Origin: Candidatus Faecousia faecipullorum
GTDB taxonomy: Bacteria; Bacillota; Clostridia; Oscillospirales; Oscillospiraceae
DNA length: 9,025 nt
NCBI GenBank assembly: GCA_018710805.1
Contig: DVJG01000069.1
Span: 1 to 9,025 of the forward strand
Direction: 5' to 3'
The translations under genes and the position numbers were made by a program. The notes beneath the pieces were generated by a model that was given only the letters and a program-made list of their open reading frames with translations, did no database searches and was not told the origin of the DNA. Positions 1-5,904 of this stretch are shown in pieces. Each line of letters begins with the position of its first letter. The stretch's first letter is position 1.

Positions 1-596
1 GAAGCGACGGCTTGGAGGCTGTCCAGCTTGTCCGGGAGCAGTCGCCGGACCTGGTGGTGCTGGATGTGATGATGCCAAATATGGACGGGCTTACGGCCTG
101 CGGGAAAATCCGGGAATTTTCCGATATTCCCATTATTCTTCTCACAGCCAAAACAGACGACATGGATAAGCTTATGGGATTCGACCACGGAGCCGATGAC
201 TATCTCACAAAGCCCTTTAACATTTTGGAGCTGAAAGCCCGAATTCGGGCGCTTTTGCGCCGGACGGCAAATTCCGCTGCAAAGGAAACGCCCAGCAAGG
301 AGCTTTCCATCGGCACCATCACATTGGATCTGGACGCCAGGAACGCCTACCGGAGCGGCGTTCTCGCAGACCTGACTGCCAAGGAATTCGACCTCATAGA
401 ATTCCTTATGCGAAACCCCAACCGGGTCTACTCCCGGGAGGCACTTCTCGACACCATCTGGGCTTACGAATACCGCAGCGACATCCGGACCGTAGATGTG
501 CACATCCGCCGCCTCCGGGAAAAGCTGGAGGAAAATCCGGCGGAGCCAAAATATATCATGACGAAGTGGGGCGTTGGCTATTATTTCCGCAAGTGA
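1..596 (+). CDS. OmpR-family response regulator, 5' end cut off by the window edge
   Basis: DNA-binding output half of a two-component system: once phosphorylated by the kinase encoded next, it should bind promoter DNA. The reading frame is open from base 3 and its true start lies upstream; roughly 30-40 N-terminal residues, including the first acidic pair of the receiver, are missing. Counting the codon at 12 as residue 1, the phospho-acceptor is Asp18 in LVVLDVMMPNMDG, the conserved Thr is Thr45 (LLTAK) and the conserved Lys is Lys67 (LTKPF). A winged-helix domain follows from about residue 98 to 192, with LTAKEFDLIEFL, TVDVHIRRLREKL and the terminal GVGYYF wing signature. The stop at 594-596 lies inside the start of the kinase gene, so the pair is probably translationally coupled. 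OmpR/PhoB class is clear; the target regulon and signal cannot be told from sequence. Confidence 0.95.
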   Translation, partial: SDGLEAVQLVREQSPDLVVLDVMMPNMDGLTACGKIREFSDIPIILLTAKTDDMDKLMGFDHGADDYLTKPFNILELKARIRALLRRTANSAAKETPSKELSIGTITLDLDARNAYRSGVLADLTAKEFDLIEFLMRNPNRVYSREALLDTIWAYEYRSDIRTVDVHIRRLREKLEENPAEPKYIMTKWGVGYYFRK

Positions 597-2034
597 ACAT
601 GGGCCCCATCGGGGCTACAGCAGAGCACAGGTAAAATATGCCGCGTCCTACGTGGTCATCACCTTTGTGGTACTGCTGATTTTGAACATTTACTGCTCGC
701 AGACCTGTCAAAAGCTGTTCTACCAGAGCAAGCAATCCTCCATGATTGAAAAATGCCAGCTGGCCTCTGATGAGATTGCCACCTTGGAAGTGCTCAATTC
801 CTCCACTGTGACAGGCATCGTGAGCCAGATGGAGAGCCTGAAAATCACCCGGCTCGTCATCACCGATCACCGGGGTATGGTTCTCTACGACAGCAGTTCC
901 GAAGCCCTGGGAAAGTATATGCTCCTGCCGGAAATTCTGCAGGCTCTGGACGTCACCGAAACCACCCCAAAGGGAAACAATGTTTTCTACTGGAAATACT
1001 ACGACGGGATTATGGACTCCCGGGCCGCCACGCCCATTGTCTGCTACGGCTCCGTGGTGGGGTGCGTGTATATGACGGAATACGACGTGGCCCAGGGCGC
1101 CCTTATTCAGTCTCTGCAAGACACCATTCTGCGAATAACCTTTTTCCTGGAAGTTATTGTCATTCTCTTCTCCATTGCCTTTTCCAATGCCTTTTCCCGG
1201 CGGCTGGATAAAATCATGTCCTCCATGCGGATTATTCAGGAAGGTGACTATTCCCATAAGGTCAATATGGGCGGCAACGATGAGCTGACCATTCTGGGCA
1301 ACGAATTCAACGATCTGACGGAGCGGCTCCAAACCTCGGAGCAGAAGCGCAGCCGCTTTGTCTCCGATGCCTCCCACGAACTTAAGACCCCGCTGGCCTC
1401 CATCAAACTGCTGACGGACTCCATTCTGCAAAACGACATGGATATGGAGACCATCCGGGAGTTTGTGGGCAATATTGGCGATGAAGCCGAGCGGCTCAAC
1501 CGCATGACGGCGAAATTGCTGTCTCTGACCCGGGCCGAAGGCCGCACGGATGCTGACTGCGAAATCATCTATATGGCTCCTACGGTTCGGCAGGTGGCAA
1601 AAATGCTGCGTCAGACCGCAGAAAAAGCCGACGTCGCCCTGAATCTGGAGCTGGAAGGCGACACCCCTGTGCTGATTCTGGAGGACGATCTCTACCAAAT
1701 CGTCTTTAACCTTATGGAAAACGGCATCAAGTACAACATTGCAGGGGGCAGCCTCACGGTGAAGCTCTCCCGGGTGGAGGACAACGCCGTTCTGGAAGTC
1801 CGGGACACCGGCATGGGCATCCCCGAAGAGGCGCTCAGTCATGTGTTCGAGCGGTTCTATCGGGTGGACAAGGCCCGGTCCCGGCAGACCGGAGGAAGCG
1901 GTCTGGGACTTGCCATTGTTCGGACCATTGTCCAGCGGAACCGGGGCGAAATTCAAGTTTCCAGCGTAGTGGACCAGGGGACCACGTTCACCGTGACTTT
2001 CCCCGCATTTGATACGGAGGTGGACCGGTCATGA
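574..2034 (+). CDS. HAMP-domain sensor histidine kinase
   Basis: Membrane sensor kinase paired with the upstream response regulator. Layout of the 486 residues: short cytoplasmic tail, TM1 about 24-42, extracytoplasmic sensor region about 43-185 (may hold a PAS-like/sCache fold: TRLVITDHRGMVLYDSS), TM2 about 186-206, HAMP about 207-257, HisKA with phospho-acceptor His268 in SDASHELKTPLASIK, then HATPase with N box Asn383 (MENGIKYN), G1 DTGMGI (411-416), F box FERFYR (425-430) and G2 GGSGLGL (440-446). All catalytic boxes are intact. The start is uncertain. TTG at 574 is the only conventional start that keeps TM1, since the frame is closed by TGA at 559-561 and the first in-frame ATG falls after TM1. 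This start overlaps the regulator by 23 bases and has only a weak Shine-Dalgarno. The stop overlaps the next gene's ATG (ATGA). The sensed signal is unknown. Confidence 0.95.
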   Translation: MAIISASEHGPHRGYSRAQVKYAASYVVITFVVLLILNIYCSQTCQKLFYQSKQSSMIEKCQLASDEIATLEVLNSSTVTGIVSQMESLKITRLVITDHRGMVLYDSSSEALGKYMLLPEILQALDVTETTPKGNNVFYWKYYDGIMDSRAATPIVCYGSVVGCVYMTEYDVAQGALIQSLQDTILRITFFLEVIVILFSIAFSNAFSRRLDKIMSSMRIIQEGDYSHKVNMGGNDELTILGNEFNDLTERLQTSEQKRSRFVSDASHELKTPLASIKLLTDSILQNDMDMETIREFVGNIGDEAERLNRMTAKLLSLTRAEGRTDADCEIIYMAPTVRQVAKMLRQTAEKADVALNLELEGDTPVLILEDDLYQIVFNLMENGIKYNIAGGSLTVKLSRVEDNAVLEVRDTGMGIPEEALSHVFERFYRVDKARSRQTGGSGLGLAIVRTIVQRNRGEIQVSSVVDQGTTFTVTFPAFDTEVDRS

Positions 2035-2531
2035 CGCGATTTTTCAGTTTTCTGCTTGTCCTGGTTCTCTGTCTGACCATGGCAGGCTGCGGCTCCGGGC
2101 AGGAACGGGTCATTGCCCCGGTGGCCTTCTATTACCCCTACGCGGAAATGCCCTTTGGCTCCGATGAAGGTATCATTGTCCCGGAAATCCGGGAAAGCTC
2201 CGGGCACAGGGATAACCTCCCCTACCTGCTGGCCCTCTATCAAATGGGCCCCTCTTCCGACGAACTGCACTCGCCCCTTCCCTCTGGTGTACGCATCCAG
2301 GCTGTAGAGCGAGACGGTCAGAGAATCAATCTGACCTTGGGAGACCAGAACGGTGTCATGACCGACACCCGCTTCACCATTGCCAGTGCCTGTCTTGCCA
2401 TGACCTGTTTGGAGCTGACCGAGGCAAAAACCATTGTCGTGACCTGCGGCTCCAGGGTCTCGTCCATGAATCGGGACAATCTGGTGTTTCAGGACACCGT
2501 CAAAACACCTGCAACGGAGGAAACCTCATGA
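2031..2531 (+). CDS. Lipoprotein with GerMN-like domain
   Basis: Small secreted lipoprotein of 166 residues. A hydrophobic signal peptide (residues 4-18) leads to a lipobox, MAGC, with Cys20 as the likely lipidation site, so it should be anchored to the outer face of the membrane. The mature part around residues 60-150 has the pattern of a single GerMN domain: LPSGVRIQAVERDG, then NLTLGD, then a helix ASACLAMTCLEL and a strand KTIVVTCG. GerMN domains occur in GerM and other sporulation or peptidoglycan-associated proteins of Firmicutes; assignment here is from pattern recognition and is moderate. GGAGG at 2016-2020 lies 10 bases before the ATG, which overlaps the kinase stop in an ATGA. The coupling suggests that it is an accessory envelope protein of the two-component system, or a cargo gene co-expressed with it. 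That role is inference. Confidence 0.85.
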   Translation: MTRFFSFLLVLVLCLTMAGCGSGQERVIAPVAFYYPYAEMPFGSDEGIIVPEIRESSGHRDNLPYLLALYQMGPSSDELHSPLPSGVRIQAVERDGQRINLTLGDQNGVMTDTRFTIASACLAMTCLELTEAKTIVVTCGSRVSSMNRDNLVFQDTVKTPATEETS

Positions 2532-3283
2532 AATTGATATCCTGGAATGTAAACGGCCTGCGGGCCTGTGTGGGCAAGGGCTTTTTAGACTTTTTTGCGG
2601 AAAGCAGCGCGGATTTTTTCTGCCTGCAGGAGACAAAGCTCCAAGAGGGGCAAATCAGTCTCAGCACCCCCGGTTATGGTCAGCATTGGAATTACGCCCA
2701 GAAAAAGGGCTACTCCGGTACGGCGATTTTTGCCAGGGAGGAACCTCTTTCCATTGTCTATGGCATGGGTATCGAGGAACTGGACATGGAAGGTCGGCTC
2801 ATCACACTGGAATATCCTGACTTCTATCTCGTCACCTGCTACACCCCAAACGCTCAGCAGGGCCTGGCACGCATCGACCATCGGCTCAAATGGGACGACG
2901 CTTTCCGGGACTATCTGCAGAAATTGGATCAGGAAAAGCCAGTCATTGCCTGCGGGGACCTGAATGTTGCCCATCAGGAGATTGACCTTAAAAATCCATC
3001 CTCCAATCGCGGCAACGCCGGATTCTCCGACGAAGAACGGGAGAGCTTCGGAAAGCTCCTGGCTGCTGGATTCACGGATACGTTCCGGTATCAAAATCCC
3101 AATGCCACAGGGGCCTACACCTGGTGGAGCTATCGCTTTAACGCCCGGAAGAACAACGCAGGCTGGCGCATTGACTATTTTCTGGTATCGAACCGGCTGG
3201 CGGAAAAGATCACCGCTACGCCCATCTATGCAGAGGTCCTGGGCTCCGACCACTGCCCTGTGGGTTTGGAAATTTCCTTATAA
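2528..3283 (+). CDS. exoA: Exodeoxyribonuclease III / class II AP endonuclease
   Basis: Base-excision-repair nuclease of the ExoIII/APE1 family (endonuclease-exonuclease-phosphatase fold). It cuts the backbone 5' to abasic sites and removes blocked 3' ends. The 251 residues match the usual family length. Visible active-site residues are Asn7 (SWNVNGLRA), Glu35 (CLQETK, metal ligand), Tyr105 in TCYTPNA, Asp144 and Asn146 (CGDLNVAHQEIDL), Asp216 (WRIDYFLVS), and the terminal Asp241-His242 pair (GSDHCPVGL). The order and spacing are those of the bacterial ExoA/Xth branch. GGAGG at 2516-2520 sits 7 bases before the ATG, and the ATG overlaps the lipoprotein stop (ATGA), so it is the last gene of the two-component operon. 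The stop codon is the first part of the terminator hairpin. Co-transcription with a sensor system may couple repair to an envelope or stress signal, but there is no direct evidence. Confidence 0.97.
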   Translation: MKLISWNVNGLRACVGKGFLDFFAESSADFFCLQETKLQEGQISLSTPGYGQHWNYAQKKGYSGTAIFAREEPLSIVYGMGIEELDMEGRLITLEYPDFYLVTCYTPNAQQGLARIDHRLKWDDAFRDYLQKLDQEKPVIACGDLNVAHQEIDLKNPSSNRGNAGFSDEERESFGKLLAAGFTDTFRYQNPNATGAYTWWSYRFNARKNNAGWRIDYFLVSNRLAEKITATPIYAEVLGSDHCPVGLEISL

Positions 3284-3317
3284 AAATTGGCCGCTGAAAA
3301 TCAGCGGCCAATTTTTA
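3281..3317. terminator. Perfect bidirectional rho-independent terminator
   Basis: Two perfectly complementary 17-base arms (3281-3297 and 3301-3317) are separated by an AAA loop. The arms run from an A/T tail through a GC-rich core (GGCCGCTGA), so the RNA from either strand ends in a U-run after a strong stem. It begins at the exoA stop codon and lies 80 bases beyond the stop of the convergent minus-strand gene. It should therefore end both operons. Confidence 0.92.
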
Positions 3318-3396
3318 CGGCGGCGCCGCATGATTTGGCAAGCACATTCGGCCAAAGATTGGGCGAAGGGCGCAGAGATAATTGTGCGGGGATGCC

Positions 3397-3783
3397 TTAC
3401 GTTTCCTGCACCAGAATGCCAACCTCACTGCCTTTGCAGACCAGATAGGCATCTTTCAGCTTTTCCAGATAGGAAAAGGGCTCCTCGGGATAGATGGGAA
3501 TGAATTTTCCCTCTCCTGCCTCATGCTTCGGGTGAAGAGAAAACTCCATCTCTCCCTCCCCCAGCCGCTTCACGGGGAGCTTCGTATCCAGGCCGAAACC
3601 GTCTTCCATGGGAATCAGGACCCCTAAGTTTTCCTGGTGCTCGCCGCAGGAGACCATCAAGCGGCACATAACCTCTCCGGAAAGCCGACAGCGGCAGATA
3701 AATCGGTAGTACAGTCCCTGCCGCAGGACCTGGACCTTTCCCCGCTCCTGTTCTCCCAGCCGCACCCCATAGGTTTTTTCCAT
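3397..3783 (-). CDS. Protein of unknown function downstream of mazF
   Basis: I do not recognise a named family. The 128 residues start at an ATG with an AGGGGG Shine-Dalgarno 7 bases upstream, and the gene starts 48 bases after the mazF stop on the same strand, so it is probably in that operon. There is no signal peptide or membrane segment. The composition suggests a mostly beta protein (alternating strands such as GLYYRFICRCRL and VMCRLMVSC) with a short C-terminal helix (EPFSYLEKLKDAYLVC). It has five cysteines, at residues 30, 32, 40, 46 and 116. The first four are clustered but not in a standard zinc-ribbon spacing. My impression is that similar hypothetical proteins occur widely in Oscillospiraceae, but I cannot verify this here. 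Coding status is supported by start site, spacing and a protein-like sequence; function is open. Confidence 0.8.
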   Translation of the reverse strand: MEKTYGVRLGEQERGKVQVLRQGLYYRFICRCRLSGEVMCRLMVSCGEHQENLGVLIPMEDGFGLDTKLPVKRLGEGEMEFSLHPKHEAGEGKFIPIYPEEPFSYLEKLKDAYLVCKGSEVGILVQET

Positions 3784-3831
3784 GTTACCGCCCCCTGGGA
3801 AAGTCTATGATTTCCAGAGTGCGGCTATGCT

Positions 3832-4203
3832 TTAGGTGGTTCTGTTTCCTCCCGGCAGGCCGAAGCTCACGGCGATGGCGTCGTCAACCTGGGCCATTTG
3901 GGCTTCGTCCAGATGGCCCATATGCTCCCGGAGGCGGCGCTTGTCGATGGTTCGGATCTGTTCCAAAAGGATAATGGAGTCCTTGCTCAGGCCCACGCTT
4001 CCTCCCGCAATGCCAATATGGGTGGGAAGCCGGGCTTTCCCGGTCTGGCTGGTGATGGCGGCCGCAATGACCGTGGGAGAGTGGCGGTTGCCCGTGTCGT
4101 TCTGAACGATGAGCACCGGACGGGTGCCTCCCTGCTCACTGCCCACCACCGGCGACAAATCCGCATAGAAAATGTCGCCCCGTTTCACTGTTGCTTCGTT
4201 CAT
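3832..4203 (-). CDS. mazF: MazF/PemK-family mRNA interferase (EndoA-like)
   Basis: Toxin-type endoribonuclease that cleaves single-stranded mRNA at short motifs. The 123-residue protein resembles Bacillus subtilis EndoA closely: VKRGDIFYADLSPVVGSEQG near the N terminus, RPVLIVQND, then VIAAAITSQ, LPTHI and ILLEQIRTIDKRRL. The two catalytic residues known in EndoA, Arg25 and Thr48, correspond to Arg28 and Thr51 here, so it should be active. I place the start at ATG 4203, with GGAG at 4214-4217 ten bases upstream. The in-frame GTG at 4212 would sit only one base from that site. The gene follows a lipoprotein gene after a 138-base gap. No MazE-type antitoxin is seen immediately upstream, nor is any other typical antitoxin encoded in the window. 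The gene is in an operon with the unknown downstream gene. Confidence 0.95.
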   Translation of the reverse strand: MNEATVKRGDIFYADLSPVVGSEQGGTRPVLIVQNDTGNRHSPTVIAAAITSQTGKARLPTHIGIAGGSVGLSKDSIILLEQIRTIDKRRLREHMGHLDEAQMAQVDDAIAVSFGLPGGNRTT

Positions 4204-4341
4204 GGCTTTCACGCTCCGTGTATCATTCCCTGCGCTACCGGAAACTTCCTTATGTAACGCAGCTAGGACTATTTTCCCACAAGGCCGGGAAGTTTATACC
4301 GGCCGTGGCAATTTATCCTATGCACGAAAGGTGTCATATGG
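4204..4341 (-). promoter_or_regulatory. Leader gap before mazF: inverted repeat and possible internal promoter
   Basis: This 138-base gap is the longest inside the minus-strand operon and holds no credible small gene. On the minus strand there is GTATA at 4299-4295 and, 16 bases on, GGGAAAATA at 4278-4270. The spacing and most bases fit the forespore sigma-F/sigma-G promoter pattern (GYATA, about 16 bases, GGnnAnAnT), with one mismatch at the last T. An inverted repeat, GGCCGG at 4283-4288 and CCGGCC at 4299-4304, overlaps this element. It has no U-run and is not a terminator. The promoter call is tentative and rests on pattern alone; a match this short can occur by chance. Confidence 0.3.
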
Positions 4342-4902
4342 CTACGAAATTGCAAAATTTTTGACGTCCAGAGAGAGAATGCGGCGATCGTCATAGAGAA
4401 TTTCTCCCCGGACAGGAACATTTTCGGCGTTCAGCCAGATGTCCATGTGAAGGGCGTCCTCCTCATAGCTGTCGTCAATGGAGAGACGGAGCAAATCGCC
4501 CTCCTCTCCTGCGGCGGTGAGATATCCGCTCCGGAGTGTCGTCAGGAAAATCCAGGGGGCTGTGACCGGGGTCACCTGGTCGTCAGCCATGGTGTCAAAC
4601 TCCAGGGCTACCGCGTCAAAGGTCAGCTTTCCCTCCCCTTTGCTCACATGGCCCGTGATGCCTGCAATGGTTTCCGGAGCCGTAACGGTGAAGCCCAGAT
4701 TTCCCAGGTCGTCACTGACACAGTTCAGGGAAAACACATACCGCTTGTCTCCATAGTCTGCGGTGATATCGGCGTCGAAGCTGACCTCCTGGGCCCGCAG
4801 GAGCTGGGCACGGAGATCCATGGCACGCTGAATCTCTTTTGATTTTCCGGAGCATCCGGTAAGCAGGCACACAAACAGAAGTACTGTCCCCAGTTTTCGC
4901 AT
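4342..4902 (-). CDS. LolA/GerS-like lipoprotein
   Basis: A secreted lipoprotein of 186 residues. The signal peptide ends in the lipobox LLTGC with Cys17 as the lipidation site. The mature part reads like the LolA-type beta sheet found in Firmicutes YdcC/GerS proteins: an N-terminal helix (EIQRAMDLRAQLLRAQEV), then strands such as VSFDADITADYGDKRYVF, LTFDAVALEF, MDIWLNAENVPVRGEILYD and ILSLDVKNF. The 'position in front of mazF' matches the Bacillus and Clostridium neighbourhood in which such a lipoprotein precedes alr and mazEF. GerS in Clostridioides difficile is needed for spore germination; extending that role here is inference. The Shine-Dalgarno (AAGGCGG) overlaps the nnrD stop, and the gap is 12 bases, so it is coupled to nnrD. 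The fold assignment is moderate, while the lipoprotein call is firm. Confidence 0.87.
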   Translation of the reverse strand: MRKLGTVLLFVCLLTGCSGKSKEIQRAMDLRAQLLRAQEVSFDADITADYGDKRYVFSLNCVSDDLGNLGFTVTAPETIAGITGHVSKGEGKLTFDAVALEFDTMADDQVTPVTAPWIFLTTLRSGYLTAAGEEGDLLRLSIDDSYEEDALHMDIWLNAENVPVRGEILYDDRRILSLDVKNFAIS

Positions 4903-4914
4903 GGTAATTCCGCC

Positions 4915-5760
4915 TTATTTCAGAAGTCGCGGAAGTTTGGACAGCATATCCGTTGGGAGCATCCCGTATTGGCCCAGCTCTTCGGCACAGAGGTCCCCTG
5001 CCCGTCCATGAAGCCAGACCCCGCAGGCAGCGGCTTCCAGGGGCGTCATTCCCTGGCCCAGCAGGGCGGTGATGATGCCGGAGAGCACGTCTCCGCTGCC
5101 CCCCACTGCCATTCCGGGATTGCCTGTGGGATTTATGTAGGTGGTTTCTCCGTCGGTGATGACCGTCTCATGGCCCTTTAGAACTGTGATACATCGGATT
5201 TCCTTGGCACAGTTTACCGCCGAAGCCTCACGGCCCCCTTGAAGACTGCCCCAGAAGCGGAGAAACTCTCCCTCGTGAGGCGTCAGGATGGCTGCGCCCG
5301 CTCTTCCACGCAGGATATTCTTATGCGCCGCAAGCAATGTTATGCCATCGGCATCCACAACCACCGGGCAAGCCGCATTTTCCAGCACGGATTGCAAAAC
5401 GGCAAGGGTCCCATGGGATTTTCCAAGGCCGCAGCCAATCAGTACGGCGTCCATCTGGGGAAGGCGGCGCAGAATTTCCGGCACAGCTTCTTCGCTGAGC
5501 ATTCCATGGACCTCCGGCAGGGGAAACACCACGGCTTCGTTGAGCTTTACGGCCTCGATGGCGTAAATGCTCTCGGGAACCCCCAGATACACAAGTCCCG
5601 CTCCGCTGCGGAGCGCTCCCATGGCGGCGAGATAGGCGGCGCCTGTAAAGCCACGGCTTCCACAGAGGAGCAGGATTTTCCCGAAGGTGCCCTTGTGGCC
5701 CCTTGGGTCCCGGTCCGGAAGCAGCGCCCGGACCTTTTGGGCGTCCAGTTTTTTGACCAT
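4915..5760 (-). CDS. nnrD: ADP-dependent NAD(P)H-hydrate dehydratase
   Basis: Metabolite-repair enzyme that dehydrates damaged (S)-NADHX and NADPHX back to NADH and NADPH, using ADP in bacteria. The 281 residues have the ribokinase-like fold signatures of the YjeF C-terminal domain: HKGTFGKILLLCGS (22-35), GCGLGKS (109-115), VVVDADG (133-139), LTPHEGEFLR (159-168), LKGHETVITDG (194-204) and GNPGMAVGGSGDVLSGII (213-230) with the catalytic Asp224. It ends in MLPTDMLSKLP. It is a stand-alone dehydratase; the NnrE epimerase domain that is fused in many bacteria is absent and must be elsewhere, if present. ATG at 5760 has AAAGGAG 10 bases upstream. It is the first gene of the minus-strand operon and is divergent from pheST. 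Confidence 0.97.
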   Translation of the reverse strand: MVKKLDAQKVRALLPDRDPRGHKGTFGKILLLCGSRGFTGAAYLAAMGALRSGAGLVYLGVPESIYAIEAVKLNEAVVFPLPEVHGMLSEEAVPEILRRLPQMDAVLIGCGLGKSHGTLAVLQSVLENAACPVVVDADGITLLAAHKNILRGRAGAAILTPHEGEFLRFWGSLQGGREASAVNCAKEIRCITVLKGHETVITDGETTYINPTGNPGMAVGGSGDVLSGIITALLGQGMTPLEAAACGVWLHGRAGDLCAEELGQYGMLPTDMLSKLPRLLK

Positions 5761-5783
5761 ATCCTTTCATCTCCTTTCCTATC

Positions 5784-5823
5784 ACCATATCACGGCGGAC
5801 TTTTCCCGTCAAGTGACCGCCGT
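5784..5823 (-). promoter_or_regulatory. Candidate nnrD operon promoter with flanking inverted repeat
   Basis: On the minus strand TTGACG (5812-5807) and TATGGT (5789-5784) are separated by exactly 17 bases, a good sigma-A type pair (5/6 and 4/6 matches). Transcription would start near 5777, at the 5' edge of the nnrD Shine-Dalgarno, giving an unusually short leader. A 7-base inverted repeat, ACGGCGG (5792-5798) and CCGCCGT (5817-5823), surrounds the -35 box. It could be an operator, or a chance hairpin. No regulator is encoded in the sequence next to it. Confidence 0.4.
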
Positions 5824-5869
5824 TAAATTTGCATGGAATCCGGAATTGCACATAAGGGCGAAAAAGCTC

Positions 5870-5898
5870 TTGCAAAATTGATAGGAATGTGGTACTAT
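5870..5898 (+). promoter_or_regulatory. pheST promoter (extended -10)
   Basis: TTGCAA at 5870-5875 and TACTAT at 5893-5898 have the ideal 17-base spacing. TG at 5890-5891 makes an extended -10. Transcription should start near 5905, just ahead of the T-box leader. This is the strongest promoter-like sequence in the window. Confidence 0.75.
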
Positions 5899-5904
5899 AG
5901 CAAA

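Noticed and set aside
556..1956. 466-codon open frame on the minus strand opposite the histidine kinase
   Set aside because: The plus-strand frame has every kinase motif. The antisense product is Gly/His/Val/Gln-rich, with no recognisable domain. This is a typical by-product of codon bias.
2585..3253. 222-codon minus-strand frame opposite exoA
   Set aside because: The exonuclease III catalytic residues on the plus strand explain this region, and the antisense protein resembles nothing recognisable.
3318..3396. Possible extra gene or second terminator between the shared hairpin and the minus-strand gene
   Set aside because: Only a short GC palindrome (CGGCGCCG) near 3321 is present, with no U-run, start or ribosome site.
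4210..4212. GTG as an earlier start for mazF
   Set aside because: The Shine-Dalgarno at 4214-4217 would be only one base away, while ATG 4203 has a workable 10-base spacing and gives an EndoA-like N terminus.
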